45,032 nt of DNA from an uncultured Anaerolineales bacterium (GCA_937928795.1 CALFWB010000015.1:1-45032), one strand, 5' to 3'; counted from the stretch's first letter, positions 15,459-25,257 are shown. The notes: generated by a model from the sequence alone, not told the origin. A program made the numbers and translations.

Positions 15459-16421
15459 ATGGTGACCGAAACTCAACGAATCGCCTCGCGCGATGAACCA
15501 CCGCCGCTCGATGAAGGATGGTGGCAAGCCATTCTCACCGAAGACCCATCTTTCTCAGATAAACCTCAACGCTTAGGTGAAAAGCTCAAAGCCTCCCCGC
15601 CCCCTCGTTTTGCTGCCCAGGATGGTGTTGATTGGGAGCTTGCTAAAACTTTATATCACGAGGATCGGGTGGTTGACTTGCAAGTGACCGGTTACAACAA
15701 GGGGGGGGTATTAGTCAGCGGAACGGGCTTGCAGGGCTTTGTGCCGATCTCCCACCTCATTGACATGCCGAATAATCTCACCGCCGAAGAGCAAGACCAA
15801 TGCTTGGCAGCTTATCAAGGGCACACCCTGCGTCTAAAAGTGATCGAATGCGATCCCCAGCGTGGGCGCGTGGTCTTCTCCGAGCGGGCTGCCCAAGCCG
15901 ATAGCGGCCAACGCAATCGGCTTTTCTCTCAGCTCAAAGCAGGGGATTGCATTCATGGAACGGTGACCAATATTACCGACTTCGGCGTGTTTGTTGATCT
16001 GGGTGGCGTGGAAGGGTTGATCCATGTGTCAGAGCTTTCTTGGGGACGCGTGCGCCATCCCAGTGATGTGGTCAAGTTGGGCGAAAAAGTTTATGTTTAC
16101 GTAATTCAAGTGGACCCGCAACGTTCCCGCATTGCGCTCAGCCTCAAGCGCTTGTGTCAAAATCCGTGGGAAACCGCCGAAGAGCGCTATTACCCCGGCC
16201 AAATCACCGAAGCGGTGATCACCAGCATTGTCCCGTTTGGGGCTTTTGCCCGCTTAGAAGAGGGACTAGACGGTTTAATTCATGTCACGGAGTTCGGCGC
16301 GCTAAGAGAAGATCAAAATCCGCTTCAATCGCTGCGCGAGGGAGATCGAGTTAAAGTTCGTGTCTTACACGTTGATGCCTCAAAACAGCGCTTGGGACTT
16401 AGCTTACAGATCAATCCTTAG
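15459..16421 (+). CDS. S1 RNA-binding domain protein (short bS1-like)
   Basis: 320 residues with three S1 folds: ~65-145 (diverged, [26 protein letters not shown]), ~157-228 (canonical, [20 protein letters not shown] followed by LIHVSEL) and ~240-318 ([21 protein letters not shown]). The ~60-residue N-terminus is acidic and Pro-rich. Proteins of this size with three or four S1 domains act as bS1-like mRNA-binding proteins at the ribosome or in RNA turnover. The GAGGTGA site 5-7 bases before the ATG supports the start. It is 16 bases after the 7TM-GAF gene. Confidence 0.88.
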   Translation: MVTETQRIASRDEPPPLDEGWWQAILTEDPSFSDKPQRLGEKLKASPPPRFAAQDGVDWELAKTLYHEDRVVDLQVTGYNKGGVLVSGTGLQGFVPISHLIDMPNNLTAEEQDQCLAAYQGHTLRLKVIECDPQRGRVVFSERAAQADSGQRNRLFSQLKAGDCIHGTVTNITDFGVFVDLGGVEGLIHVSELSWGRVRHPSDVVKLGEKVYVYVIQVDPQRSRIALSLKRLCQNPWETAEERYYPGQITEAVITSIVPFGAFARLEEGLDGLIHVTEFGALREDQNPLQSLREGDRVKVRVLHVDASKQRLGLSLQINP

Positions 16422-16432
16422 CCTTTTTACCC

Positions 16433-17008
16433 ATGAAGGCAACGGGGAATATCCTGCTTGGGGTTCTTCTTGGCTTGCTTGCAGCCGGTTTGCTACAGAT
16501 TCTTGTTAGCCCGCCGCGCGGTCAAGCGGTAACCTTATCCATCCCCCCTACAGCCTCGGGTGTGGTGGTCTATGTTTCCGGCGCCGTCTATGCAAATGGG
16601 GTCTACACCCTGCCTTACGGCAGTCGTGTCCAAGATGCCCTCCGATTGGCTGGTGGTCCGCGTCCCGAGGCTTATTTGGGAAGTCTAAACTTGGCTGCAC
16701 CGTTACGGGATGGGCAACATATCTTTGTGCCTGTTGCCTTCGATACACCTACTCCAACGCCAGAGAAACCGGTCGCTACCTCTACCCCAACAGCGACCTC
16801 TAGTCCGTTTATCAACATCAACTATGCCAGTCAGGAAGAACTCGAATCCCTGCCCGGCATTGGCCCGGTTTTGGCAAAGCGCATTCTTGCCTATCGCTTA
16901 AAGTATGGGTTTTTTAGCTCTTTGCAGGATCTCCTTAAGGTTTATGGGGTTAAGCCCCAAACCTTAAAGCTCATCGAGCCGTATGTCACCTTCGAGATCA
17001 TCCCTTGA
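16433..17008 (+). CDS. ComEA-like DNA-binding protein (SLBB + helix-hairpin-helix)
   Basis: 191-residue membrane-anchored DNA-binding protein of the ComEA type, which binds incoming double-stranded DNA during natural transformation. A signal/anchor helix (~6-27) is followed by an SLBB-like domain (~43-100, VVVYVSGAVYANGVYTLPYG) and a Pro/Thr linker (~107-125). Two HhH motifs follow, with the ComEA hallmark ININYASQEELESLPGIG and AKRILAYR (~126-187). No comEC neighbours it here. It starts 11 bases after the S1 gene with no clear ribosome site, and its 3' end overlaps the convergent response-regulator gene by 11 bases. Confidence 0.88.
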   Translation: MKATGNILLGVLLGLLAAGLLQILVSPPRGQAVTLSIPPTASGVVVYVSGAVYANGVYTLPYGSRVQDALRLAGGPRPEAYLGSLNLAAPLRDGQHIFVPVAFDTPTPTPEKPVATSTPTATSSPFININYASQEELESLPGIGPVLAKRILAYRLKYGFFSSLQDLLKVYGVKPQTLKLIEPYVTFEIIP

Positions 17009-18071
17009 GGGGGTCTTTGTCTTCTTCGTCTGCAAGCAAGCCCAATTGGCGCGCTTGCCCGAGATGAAAGGTCTGCGAATCTTCCGAAGACTCGGCCCAG
17101 CCCTCGGTTGACATACTTTGTTCCCAGAACTCATCTACCTGTTCCAATTGATCGGGGTTTAGGGATGGGTCCTGAAGCAACCTTTCCAGTTCGGCATCGG
17201 GGGTTACCTCTTCAACCATCAAATGCTCCCTAGAGGGTCGTTGGTGAAGAATAGATAGATTTTCGCCTAAGATTTCGAGCAAGCCTTGAGCCTTCTGAAG
17301 CAAGTTGATCTGTAACGCTAAGGGCTGAGCCGGCAACAAGCTTTTTTTGCCACAAAAAATGATCCGGTACTGCTCTAAGTTGAGCTGGCTTGCGATGCAA
17401 TCTTCACTCAGGTAAAAGGCGAGGGGTGCAAAATTCCCTGCGCCATAACGGTCTTGCAGCTTACGCATTGCCGTCTCCGCTTCAGAAAAGTACTCCACTA
17501 GACGGGGGAAGGCAAGCGAAGTAGGCACATGGGTGGATTGAGCAAGGAGGTGCCCTTGCCGGTCTGCAATCCATAGGCCGCATAAAGCGAGGCGATCGCA
17601 TACATCATCCCACATATTGGACTGCTCTGCGCCTCGATCGATTTCAACCGGTTCAGGTTCTGCCTTTGAGGAAGGCAAAGCAGTGGCAGACCCGGCAAGT
17701 AAATTTGTGACACAGACCAAGAAATCTTCCATCGGCAGGGGTTTGCGGAACCAAGCTTGAATTGGCGCTTGGGCAAGTTGGTTTTCGATGGCAGGATCGC
17801 CCAAGCCGGTCACAACCACGATGTTCAAATCGGGTTGCCGTCTGCGGATTTTTTCCACCATTTCTAAGCCACTCATGCCCGCCAAACGGATGTCAACTAC
17901 CAGGAGGTTAAAGGCATTCTGGGACAACAAGATCATCGCCTCCTCTGCCGAGGGGACATCCTGAAAAGAGGCAGTGGGGAACTGGGATTCGAGGGCAGCG
18001 CGGATCATCTGCCGCACCTCGCGTTGATCGTCAACAATCAGTATGCGCAAAGACGAGGAAGGCGGATTCAT
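16998..18071 (-). CDS. Response regulator with uncharacterised C-terminal region
   Basis: 357 residues. The receiver domain (~8-125) has the acidic pair D14/D15, phospho-acceptor D60 (LLVVDIRLAG), T88 and K110 (WFRKPLP). There is no DNA-binding output domain. Instead a region at ~150-280 (LCGLWIADRQGHLLAQS, SEDCIASQLNLEQYRIIF) has the feel of a roadblock/LC7-type fold; this is a weak guess. The tail (~285-357) is very acidic. It starts 4 bases after the OppF-like gene with GGAG 8 bases upstream, so the two are probably co-transcribed. No cognate kinase is adjacent. Confidence 0.8.
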   Translation of the reverse strand: MNPPSSSLRILIVDDQREVRQMIRAALESQFPTASFQDVPSAEEAMILLSQNAFNLLVVDIRLAGMSGLEMVEKIRRRQPDLNIVVVTGLGDPAIENQLAQAPIQAWFRKPLPMEDFLVCVTNLLAGSATALPSSKAEPEPVEIDRGAEQSNMWDDVCDRLALCGLWIADRQGHLLAQSTHVPTSLAFPRLVEYFSEAETAMRKLQDRYGAGNFAPLAFYLSEDCIASQLNLEQYRIIFCGKKSLLPAQPLALQINLLQKAQGLLEILGENLSILHQRPSREHLMVEEVTPDAELERLLQDPSLNPDQLEQVDEFWEQSMSTEGWAESSEDSQTFHLGQARQLGLLADEEDKDPLKG

Positions 18072-18075
18072 TGGG

Positions 18076-19089
18076 CTACTCCACTAGCCAACAAGCTACC
18101 CAATGGTCAGGGCTGACCTCGCGAAAGGGCGGTTCCGCAACCGAGCAGTGTTCTAGGGCAACAGGGCAACGCGGATGAAAGCGACAACCTCGGGGCGGGT
18201 TCAACGGACTGGGGACATCGCCCTGCAGGATGATGCGTTCCCGTTTCAACTTCGGATCGGGGATGGGGATGGCAGACATGAGCGCTTGGGTATAGGGATG
18301 TAGAGGATTGCGGAAAAGTTCTCGCCGCTCAGCCAATTCGGCTAGCTTTCCTAGGTACATCACCGCCACGCGATCGGAAATATGTTCGACAACGCTCAAA
18401 TTATGGGCAATGAACAGATAGGTTAGTCCGAACTCGCGCTGCAGTTCTTTGAGGATGTTCAGAACTTGGGACTGGATGGAAACGTCTAAGGCGGATACCG
18501 GCTCGTCTGCGACAATGAATTTGGGCTTTAGCGCCAAGGCGCGAGCAATGCCGATGCGCTGGCGTTGTCCTCCCGAAAATTCATGCGGGTAGCGTCGCGC
18601 ATGATAATCTTCCAAGCCCACCTTGCGCAACATTTCAATGACGATCTCAAAACGTTCTTTGGGGGTGCCGATGTTATGAATGTGTAAGCCTTCTGCAATC
18701 GACTCGCCGATCGGCAGACGCGGGTCGAGAGATGAATAAGGGTCTTGGAAAATGATTTGCATGTTGCGGCGCATCTCTTTTAGTTCTTTACCCTGCAGCG
18801 TCATAATATCGACCCCTTCAAAGAAGATGCTGCCTGCCGTAGGTTCAATCAAGCGCAAGATACAGCGCCCAACGGTCGTTTTCCCGCAACCCGACTCACC
18901 GACCAATCCAACGGTTTCACCTTCGCGGATGGTGAAAGAAACGTGATCCACCGCTTGAACCCAAGCCACAACGCGCTGGAAGATGCCTCCCTTTACCGGG
19001 AAATATTTGACCAAATCTCTGATTTGAACTAAATCCCATTTCCCATCTTTTTCGGCTTTATCGGCGATGGTTATCAATTGTTCCTTCAT
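18076..19089 (-). CDS. Oligopeptide/dipeptide ABC transporter ATP-binding protein (OppF/DppF-type)
   Basis: 337-residue ATPase of a peptide or nickel-type importer. Walker [11 protein letters not shown]-loop, signature [15 protein letters not shown] and Walker [13 protein letters not shown] are intact. The C-terminal extension carries the family Cys cluster ([15 protein letters not shown]) that is usual for the OppD/OppF group. Such proteins normally sit next to OppD and two permease genes. None is nearby: a response-regulator gene follows and a 730-base repeat-rich gap precedes. It may serve transporters encoded elsewhere. GGAG lies 8 bases before the ATG. Confidence 0.92.
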   Translation of the reverse strand: MKEQLITIADKAEKDGKWDLVQIRDLVKYFPVKGGIFQRVVAWVQAVDHVSFTIREGETVGLVGESGCGKTTVGRCILRLIEPTAGSIFFEGVDIMTLQGKELKEMRRNMQIIFQDPYSSLDPRLPIGESIAEGLHIHNIGTPKERFEIVIEMLRKVGLEDYHARRYPHEFSGGQRQRIGIARALALKPKFIVADEPVSALDVSIQSQVLNILKELQREFGLTYLFIAHNLSVVEHISDRVAVMYLGKLAELAERRELFRNPLHPYTQALMSAIPIPDPKLKRERIILQGDVPSPLNPPRGCRFHPRCPVALEHCSVAEPPFREVSPDHWVACWLVE

Positions 19090-19220
19090 TCCGTTGTCTC
19101 CTGAATGCGGGTACTCTAACCCAAGTTGATGCCTCCGCTCAATCGGTAATGGGGGACAATCTTCCTGTCTGCTTTAACTTGGCTTGGCTATTGCTGGTTT
19201 GGATTATACCATGCGTATTC

Positions 19221-19251
19221 TGTAGGATAGCTCCAAGGAGTTGTCTTGTAG
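19221..19251. repeat. Diverged relative of the 78-bp element's hairpin
   Basis: TGTAGGATAGCTCC followed by GGAGTTGTCTTGTA resembles the internal TGTAGGACAACTCA/TGAGTTGTCCTACA hairpin of the 78-bp family with several changes. It may be an old, decayed copy or an independent hairpin. Confidence 0.4.
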
Positions 19252-19308
19252 GGTTTGCCAATTATTTAATCTCTTGATCTCTTTTGTTAAAATGCAGCCT
19301 GCTTGAAA

Positions 19309-19350
19309 AGCTCTCTCACCCTTTACCCCTCTCCCAGCAGGAGGGGGGAA
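19309..19350. repeat. Pyrimidine-rich CCCCTCTCCC…GGAGGGG palindrome
   Basis: Short inverted repeat CCCTCTCCCAGCAGGAGGGG in a CTCACCC-rich context. A similar unit (CCCCTCTCCCAGAGGGCGAG…) is found at about 44925-44972. Dispersed repeat, no gene. Confidence 0.5.
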
Positions 19351-19456
19351 AAGTCTGCGGGTTGAGTAGCGCACCGTATCGAAACCTGTGGGTAAAGCTT
19401 GACGCATCCAAGAGAGAGCTAACCCTATCGTGAGTTCGGATTAGGAATTCGCACCC

Positions 19457-19521
19457 GTCATTTCGACCAGCGCAGCGAGGAGAAGTCTTGAGGACTTCTT
19501 CTCGCTCCGCTCGAAGTGACA
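19457..19521. repeat. GTCATTTCGA…TCGAAGTGAC repeat, copy a
   Basis: About 65-bp repeat with inverted ends GTCATTTCGA and TCGAAGTGAC, and an internal AGCGCAGCGAGGAGAAGTC arm pairing with CTTCTTCTCGCTCCGCTC. Other copies or parts lie at 37063, 37148, 40488 and 44741. Confidence 0.8.
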
Positions 19522-19524
19522 GGG

Positions 19525-19680
19525 TGGCGTCGACCCGTGGTTGGTGCTTGCTAAAGCGGCCAGATGTCCCCAAAAAGAGCTTCTACCAAGAACAGCTCGG
19601 TGTTACGTAAACGGTAGCGCCGACTTCGGGTTGGTGTCTGCCAAAGCGGCCAGATGCCCAAAAAAGAATCTAACCTTAGA
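19525..19680. repeat. Direct repeat with 90-base period
   Basis: The segment from about 19525 to 19585 (with TTGGTGCTTGCTAAAGCGGC then CAGATG) is repeated with roughly 80% identity at 19615-19675 (TTGGTGTCTGCCAAAGCGGC then CAGATG). The offset is exactly 90 bases. No gene is apparent in 19090-19819. The unit may be a duplicated regulatory or transcribed element. Confidence 0.65.
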
Positions 19681-19722
19681 CCTTTGATTATCCCTATTGC
19701 ATACGGGTAAGCCCTCGATTCG

Positions 19723-19731
19723 TGATATATT
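19723..19731 (+). promoter_or_regulatory. Candidate extended -10 box for the FAD oxidoreductase gene
   Basis: TGATATATT (TG-N-TATATT) lies ~90 bases before the ATG at 19820. There is no convincing -35 box. Motif only. Confidence 0.4.
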
Positions 19732-19819
19732 AAGTTCATCTGCCTGCTCCAGCTTTGCAGAGCCAGAGGAAACTGCAAGAACTCAACCGTTTATTACCTC
19801 GAAGGAGGGAACCTAAACC

Positions 19820-21163
19820 ATGAAACCTTTGCCTGACTCACCGCTTTCCCTTTGGTTAGATACCTATGGTGAATATCGCCCGCAACCTGCACTGGAAGGT
19901 GAAATCAATGTAGATGTTGTCATCATCGGCGGCGGCTTTACCGGCCTGATGACCGCCTATGAACTCAAGCGCGCCGAACCCACCTTGCGCGTTGCCGTCT
20001 TAGAGGCAAAGACGGTGGGCTATGGCGCCAGTGGGCGTAATGGGTCTTTTGGTATGACGGTGGTCGGGCTTGGCTTCGGCGTGATGCCGACCCTGTTGGG
20101 TGTGGAGCGTTTCAAAGCTGCCCACCGCTATATGATGCGCGCCGTTGAGGAGCTGGACGCTCTGATCCAACGCGAAAACCTTGCCTGCGACCGCATCCGG
20201 CCGGGCTTTCTGCGCGTTGCCACCACCCCAGGCTATGTCAAACGCCTGCAAGAGGATGTGGAGCGGATGAACCGCTTCGGTTTTGACGATATTTTTTGGC
20301 TCGATCAAGCCGAAACGCTCGCTAGGGTCAATTCACCTCACTATCTCGGAGCATTGTGGGAGCCACGTTTGGTCTTGATCAACCCAGCCAAGCTGGTGCG
20401 CGCCGAACGCGAGCTTGCCCTGAAGCAAGGCGCAGAGGTTTATGAAGACACGCCGGCTATCGAAATCCGTCGTTCGGGTCGTTTTGAAATTCAAACGCCG
20501 CGCGGCAAGGTTGTTAGTGAAAAGATCGCTTTTGCCACAAACGCCTATACTCATCTCTTTCCTCTGTTACGCCGCAAGCAAATTCCCGCCTTTACCTACA
20601 TGGTGGCTACTGAACCGCTCAGCCAGCAGCAACTTGAACCCATCGGCTGGGCAGGCAAAGAAGGCATTGAGGACGCCCGCAACTTGATCCACTATTACCG
20701 CCTGACACCCGATAACCGCTTGGTGATGGGCGGCGGTCCGGTGGGTTTGACCTTTGCTAATGATTTGGACGCCGATCGCAATGCAGCGGCTTGGCGACAT
20801 TTAGAGGAGCATCTTCGATTTCTCTTCCCCTCCCTAAAAGAGGTGCGGATTACCCACCGCTGGGGTGGGCCCTTTTCGGTCACGGTCGATCTGACGCCCG
20901 CCATGGGCTATATCGGCGACCGGCGAGCCGTATATAGTGTCGGTTGCATCGGACATGGCGTCTCTGCCAGCCATTTGAACGCCCAAACCTTGCGTGATCT
21001 GCTCCTCGAACGTCAAAGCGATCTGACCGACGGCCCATTTGTGCGCCGACGAGTCATTCCCTGGCCGCCCGAGCCGCTGCGCAGTTTTGTCGCTTATACC
21101 CTGAGAGCCTATTTGCAGTTAGAAGATTGGTGGTATGAACGGCATCTGGAACGGCCATCCTAA
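19820..21163 (+). CDS. FAD-dependent amine/amino-acid oxidoreductase (DAO family)
   Basis: 447-residue flavoprotein of the D-amino-acid-oxidase/glycine-oxidase fold. It has the Rossmann dinucleotide motif [17 protein letters not shown] (~33-50), the [20 protein letters not shown] segment that contacts FAD, and a C-terminal flavin-binding strand with [18 protein letters not shown]. The SGRNGSFG pattern resembles gamma-glutamylputrescine oxidase (PuuB) and related amine oxidases, but no polyamine genes are nearby, so the substrate is open. A strong AAGGAGGGA ribosome site lies about 11 bases before the ATG. A lone gene followed by the DUF3592-like gene 57 bases later. Confidence 0.88.
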   Translation: MKPLPDSPLSLWLDTYGEYRPQPALEGEINVDVVIIGGGFTGLMTAYELKRAEPTLRVAVLEAKTVGYGASGRNGSFGMTVVGLGFGVMPTLLGVERFKAAHRYMMRAVEELDALIQRENLACDRIRPGFLRVATTPGYVKRLQEDVERMNRFGFDDIFWLDQAETLARVNSPHYLGALWEPRLVLINPAKLVRAERELALKQGAEVYEDTPAIEIRRSGRFEIQTPRGKVVSEKIAFATNAYTHLFPLLRRKQIPAFTYMVATEPLSQQQLEPIGWAGKEGIEDARNLIHYYRLTPDNRLVMGGGPVGLTFANDLDADRNAAAWRHLEEHLRFLFPSLKEVRITHRWGGPFSVTVDLTPAMGYIGDRRAVYSVGCIGHGVSASHLNAQTLRDLLLERQSDLTDGPFVRRRVIPWPPEPLRSFVAYTLRAYLQLEDWWYERHLERPS

Positions 21164-21220
21164 GTCACGATAGAGGCATATATAGGAAAAAGAACAAAGA
21201 ACGTAGAAAGGGGCTGAACA

Positions 21221-22027
21221 ATGCAGAACCTACCACGCCCGAAAGTTTCACGAGCCTTGCGCATCCCATACAGACCACAGCGGATGCTTGGTGTAGCGTT
21301 GTTGACATTCCTGTTTGTCGGAGTGTGCACGTTTAGCTTGATCGCTTATGGGCAGGATTGGAACAGCTATAACCGTTTGACACAACACGGCCTCACGATT
21401 CAAGCAACGGTAATCAGGAAAGAGGTTGATTATGCAGTGATGGAAGGCATGATCAGCTCTCCGCGTTATAGAATCCTTTATCGGTTCAATGCTTCGCTCA
21501 ATGATCAGATGCATCCTTTTGAGGGAAAGGGAACCGTTAGCGGCGAATTTTATGACAAATTAGTCGAGGGCGGCAGCGTCGAAGTTGTTTATGATGCCGC
21601 AAATCCGAGCCTCTCAAAGCTCCGCTCCGAGTTGGCACCTCCTTCGATTTTCCGTCACCCTTGGCTTTTGGTTGGGCTTTTTGCCATTATGTACCTTGTG
21701 ATCTTCCACATTCTACCGATTCTGCGCGAACGCAATCTGGTCATACGCCTAGTCAGCGAAGGAACGCGCACCCGTGCACAGGTGTTCGATCGCTGGATTG
21801 AGGAAAGCGGAAAGGATGATGATGGGAAGCCGCGCCTTCGCTATTTTCTTGCTTACGCCTTCAAGGCGGTGCTCCCCAGAGGCAAAACCTCGCTGGTCAC
21901 GCGCGCCGAAATGGTGACAAGGGAGGAATTCCAACGAACGCCGATCGGTTCTATCCTGCAAGTCGTCTATCTATCCGAAGACCCGTTTGGCAAGTGTGGA
22001 ATACTCTGGGACTCCCCGCCGAATTGA
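21221..22027 (+). CDS. DUF3592-like membrane protein
   Basis: 268 residues with two transmembrane helices (~25-48 and ~143-165) bracketing an extracytoplasmic domain of ~95 residues. That domain has the TIQATVIRKEVDY…RILYRF…GEFYDKLVEGGSVEVVYDAANPSLSKL pattern of DUF3592 proteins. A second copy of the pattern follows after the second helix (TRAQVFDRWIEES…QVVYLSEDPFGK), suggesting an internal duplication. AAGGGG lies 8 bases before the ATG. Function unknown; it faces the convergent ABC ATPase gene. Confidence 0.7.
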   Translation: MQNLPRPKVSRALRIPYRPQRMLGVALLTFLFVGVCTFSLIAYGQDWNSYNRLTQHGLTIQATVIRKEVDYAVMEGMISSPRYRILYRFNASLNDQMHPFEGKGTVSGEFYDKLVEGGSVEVVYDAANPSLSKLRSELAPPSIFRHPWLLVGLFAIMYLVIFHILPILRERNLVIRLVSEGTRTRAQVFDRWIEESGKDDDGKPRLRYFLAYAFKAVLPRGKTSLVTRAEMVTREEFQRTPIGSILQVVYLSEDPFGKCGILWDSPPN

Positions 22028-22204
22028 CGAGCTCCATATCGCCTCGCAGCGGCCTCTCTCAGGTAACTTATGTGGCGAAACCCTCGCTGCTATGGTCTGC
22101 CTAAGAATCGGCTGAGCGGTTCTGTGCAGCCCTCAATTGGATTCGAGGAAGAACTGTTAACTAAAAGTGTGGTCTGCTCTTACATCGCTAAAACCTATGA
22201 GTCC

Positions 22205-23509
22205 TCACGATAGCGTTTCGAGATAAATCAAAGCCTTATCATCGTTGTATGAAATCAATTCTGCATACCGTCCCCAGTTGATCAGAGTATCCAACTGTTT
22301 TTCGGCTTCCTCTTGCGGGAATTCTAGTTCTAACGCCGTATGAATGACCTCCCGATCTAAAACGTGGTTTTCGGCGTGGGTTAGCATGGCTATCAGCCAG
22401 CGCATCAAAGGGAGACGGCGGATGCGCGTGGCGAAAATTTCCTTGCGGGCTTGAATGCTGGCTTCGGCAAAGGTTTCACCAAGCGGTGTGAGGGTAATAT
22501 CGCCTTTTTCAACATAGGCAAATCCCAACATTTCAGCGGCTTCGGTCAAACTAAGCACATGACTGGGGTCGACTTTCAATTCTTCCGGCAAGCGATAAAT
22601 ATCCTGACGGTTTTCGGGTAGTTCGGCGAGATATTCCAACAAGCCTGCTAAATCTGAGATGGCAATTTTGGGCAAGGCGCGGGTGCGGCCTTGTTCACCA
22701 GGGGCAGTACCTAATTCTACAGCTTCGGCTTGGGTTTGCCCTGCCAACATCCCATAGACTTCGTCCACCACTCTTTGAAATTCATCCGATTTACGCTGAC
22801 GGGGATGGGGAATCTCAACTCTGACTTCGGCGATGATACGTCCGGGTTCTTTATCCATCACGACGATGCGGTCTGCCATTAAGACGGTTTCTTCGATATT
22901 GTGACTGACCATCAGAATGGCTTTTGTGGGAATACTGCCGCCAGTCCAGAGTTCCATCAGTTCGCCGCGCAGGGACTCAGCGCTCAAAACATCCAATGCG
23001 GAAAATGGCTCATCCAGACAAAGCAATTCAGGTTCCACCGCCATCGCGCGCGCAAAGCCCACCTTTTGCCGCATTCCGCCAGATAGTTCGCGCGGGTAAG
23101 CAGTTTCAAAACCATCCAAACCGACACGATCGATCAAATCCAGCGAGCGCAGGGTGCGAATGTTGGCAGGAATGCCCCGCGCCTTGAGTGCCAAATCAAC
23201 GTTTTCAAAGACGGTCAGCCAGGGGAATAAGGCAAAGGTTTGGAAGACGATGGTAGCGTGGGGATTGACACCTTTCAGGGGCTGACCGCGATAAAGGACA
23301 ATTCCTTCGGAGGGTTTCTGCAACCCGGTGATAATTCGTAGAAGGGTACTTTTGCCGCAACCCGAAGGTCCAAGCAAGGCAACAAATTCACCTTCAGAGA
23401 CCACCAAGTTGACATCCTGTAGGGCAGTAAAGCGGCGTTGTCCGCTGGTGTAAATTTGTTGAACGTGGCTTAGTTGGAGGAGTGAGTGGTTGGGAATAGA
23501 ACTTGCCAT
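22205..23509 (-). CDS. Anion-type (NitT/TauT) ABC ATPase with C-terminal AAA-associated domain
   Basis: 434-residue cytosolic ATPase of a nitrate/sulfonate/taurine-class importer. Walker A GPSGCGKST (47-55), signature ELSGGMRQKVGFARAM, Walker B LLCLDEPFSALD and the switch His (MVSHNIEETVLMADRIVVM) are intact. The C-terminal ~150 residues (LAGLLEYLAELPENRQDIYRLPEEL onward) form the AAA-associated domain seen with duplicated-permease systems (COG4754 type). I start at 23509 (MASSIPNHS), with GGAG 8 bases upstream and 5 bases after the permease stop; the longer frame overlaps the permease. The pair forms an operon. Confidence 0.9.
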   Translation of the reverse strand: MASSIPNHSLLQLSHVQQIYTSGQRRFTALQDVNLVVSEGEFVALLGPSGCGKSTLLRIITGLQKPSEGIVLYRGQPLKGVNPHATIVFQTFALFPWLTVFENVDLALKARGIPANIRTLRSLDLIDRVGLDGFETAYPRELSGGMRQKVGFARAMAVEPELLCLDEPFSALDVLSAESLRGELMELWTGGSIPTKAILMVSHNIEETVLMADRIVVMDKEPGRIIAEVRVEIPHPRQRKSDEFQRVVDEVYGMLAGQTQAEAVELGTAPGEQGRTRALPKIAISDLAGLLEYLAELPENRQDIYRLPEELKVDPSHVLSLTEAAEMLGFAYVEKGDITLTPLGETFAEASIQARKEIFATRIRRLPLMRWLIAMLTHAENHVLDREVIHTALELEFPQEEAEKQLDTLINWGRYAELISYNDDKALIYLETLS

Positions 23510-23514
23510 CGAGT

Positions 23515-25236
23515 TTACTCCATTCGATATCTTTCTTCGGCGATTTTGTATAGCCGCCGCCAAAACAGGCGATTGACCAGAACGACGGCCAAAATCATGC
23601 TGAGGGTGGAAGCCAATAGCAGGGGATAATCGCCCCTTTCGGTCGCCTGTGAGATGAGCGAGCCTATTCCTGTGGTGAATAAGATTTGTCCACCAAAGTG
23701 AACAAACTCAGCCACAATGCTGGCATTCCATGCTCCGCCGCTGGCGGTGATTGCGCCTGTGATAATAAAGGGGAACAAGGCGGGCAAAATGAGCGTGCGC
23801 CAGGTTTCCCACCGTGAGAGTTGCAACAAAGCCGATGTGTACTTTAGGTCTTGTGGAATTGCGCTTGCGCCTGCAATCACATTGAAGAGTAAATACCATT
23901 GCGTTCCCATTAACATAAGAAAAATGGCGGCAATATTCAATCCACCTGATACGTTAATGAAGAACAACAAAATAATCGGAAATATGGCTGTTGCGGGCAC
24001 CGCTGCGGTCACCTGAACGATGGGTTGGAGGATGGAGGCTAGGCGCTGATTGGTCCCAATGGCAACACCAATCGGAATTGTCCATAATAAAGCGATCATC
24101 AAGGAAGCATTTACGCGTAAAAAAGTTACGAGTATGCCAATTCCAATTTGCCCCCATTGAGCTTGCGGGACTGAACTTAACATCATCCCGGCGCGAAAGC
24201 CACCATAGAGGATTAGGATGCCGAGAAGTAAGTAAAGGGACAATAACTTCCAAGTCAGTTTTGGGTCGTCTCCATTCCAATCTGCTTTCATTGGCGCCCG
24301 CTGAATAAACCAATGGTCAAGACGCTCGTTGATTCTTCCCCAAAGCGCTGTCACCCATAAAAATAGTCTGGAGGCACGAATCAACTCATAAAACCACGAT
24401 GTTGGCGGTTGGTCGCTTTCTACCATTTCCACTTTGAAGCGGTTTGACCATGCCAGCAACGGACGCCAGATGAATTGGTCCAACGCAACGATGGTCAGAA
24501 TTAAGGCAGTCAATCCAAAGCCAATTGCACCGTAATTGCCTTGATCGGCAGCTTCTCGAAGATAAGCACCTAAACCGGGCAAGCGGAAATCTTTTGCCCC
24601 GACAGTGAAAATTTCCGATGCCATCAGGAAAAACCAACCGCCTGCCCAAGACATAACGCTATTCCAGATGAGACTGATCATTGCAAAAGGCAATTCCAGG
24701 TGTTTGAAACGTAGCCATGTGTTCAGGCGGAAAATAGAGCTTGCTTCGCGCAATTCTTTGGGAATAGTTGTGAGCGATTGATACCAGGCAAAGGTCATAT
24801 TCCATACCTGACTGGTAAAGATCAAAACAACCGCCGCCAATTCTGCCGCAATGCGCTGTGGCAAAATGGCGCTCAATCCCAACACAACAATCGGTAAGAA
24901 GGAGAGGATTGGCACACTTTGCAGAACATCCAACAAAGGGATGAGGATGGATTCGGCGCGGCGGTTATATGCCGCCACCCGGCCGTAGGTAAGCGTGAAG
25001 AGTAACGAGAGAATATATGCCCCTAACATGCGTCCCACTGAAAGCAAGGTGTACCAAGGCAAAGTGGAAGGATCGAGCGAAATTTGTGGTCCTTCAATAA
25101 TGGGCGGTGAAGCAAAGGCAAGCCGTACTCCTCCATAGAGAAGCACAGCCATCAACAGAAGGACGATTATGTCTCCCCACGTGAAAGATTTTTCCAAACG
25201 CTCTTTGGGCGGCAGGACGTTTTGAAGTAATCCCAT
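23515..25236 (-). CDS. Duplicated anion ABC transporter permease (fused double permease)
   Basis: 573-residue inner-membrane protein made of two fused binding-protein-dependent permease domains of the NitT/TauT class (COG4986-like). Each half carries a cytoplasmic EAA-like loop: LREASSIFRLNTWLRFKHLE in the first and LLQLSRWETWRTLILPALF in the second. About 10-12 hydrophobic helices are visible. One chain would thus replace the usual permease dimer and pair with the downstream ATPase. The ATG at 25236 has GGAG 6 bases upstream and is preferred over ATG 25242. No substrate-binding-protein gene is present on either side. Confidence 0.9.
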   Translation of the reverse strand: MGLLQNVLPPKERLEKSFTWGDIIVLLLMAVLLYGGVRLAFASPPIIEGPQISLDPSTLPWYTLLSVGRMLGAYILSLLFTLTYGRVAAYNRRAESILIPLLDVLQSVPILSFLPIVVLGLSAILPQRIAAELAAVVLIFTSQVWNMTFAWYQSLTTIPKELREASSIFRLNTWLRFKHLELPFAMISLIWNSVMSWAGGWFFLMASEIFTVGAKDFRLPGLGAYLREAADQGNYGAIGFGLTALILTIVALDQFIWRPLLAWSNRFKVEMVESDQPPTSWFYELIRASRLFLWVTALWGRINERLDHWFIQRAPMKADWNGDDPKLTWKLLSLYLLLGILILYGGFRAGMMLSSVPQAQWGQIGIGILVTFLRVNASLMIALLWTIPIGVAIGTNQRLASILQPIVQVTAAVPATAIFPIILLFFINVSGGLNIAAIFLMLMGTQWYLLFNVIAGASAIPQDLKYTSALLQLSRWETWRTLILPALFPFIITGAITASGGAWNASIVAEFVHFGGQILFTTGIGSLISQATERGDYPLLLASTLSMILAVVLVNRLFWRRLYKIAEERYRME

Positions 25237-25257
25237 ATTCATCTCCAGAATAAAATG

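Noticed and set aside
19090-19819. Remnants of OppD or permease genes beside the orphan OppF
   Set aside because: The gap is made of repeats and short frames; none shows Walker or permease motifs.
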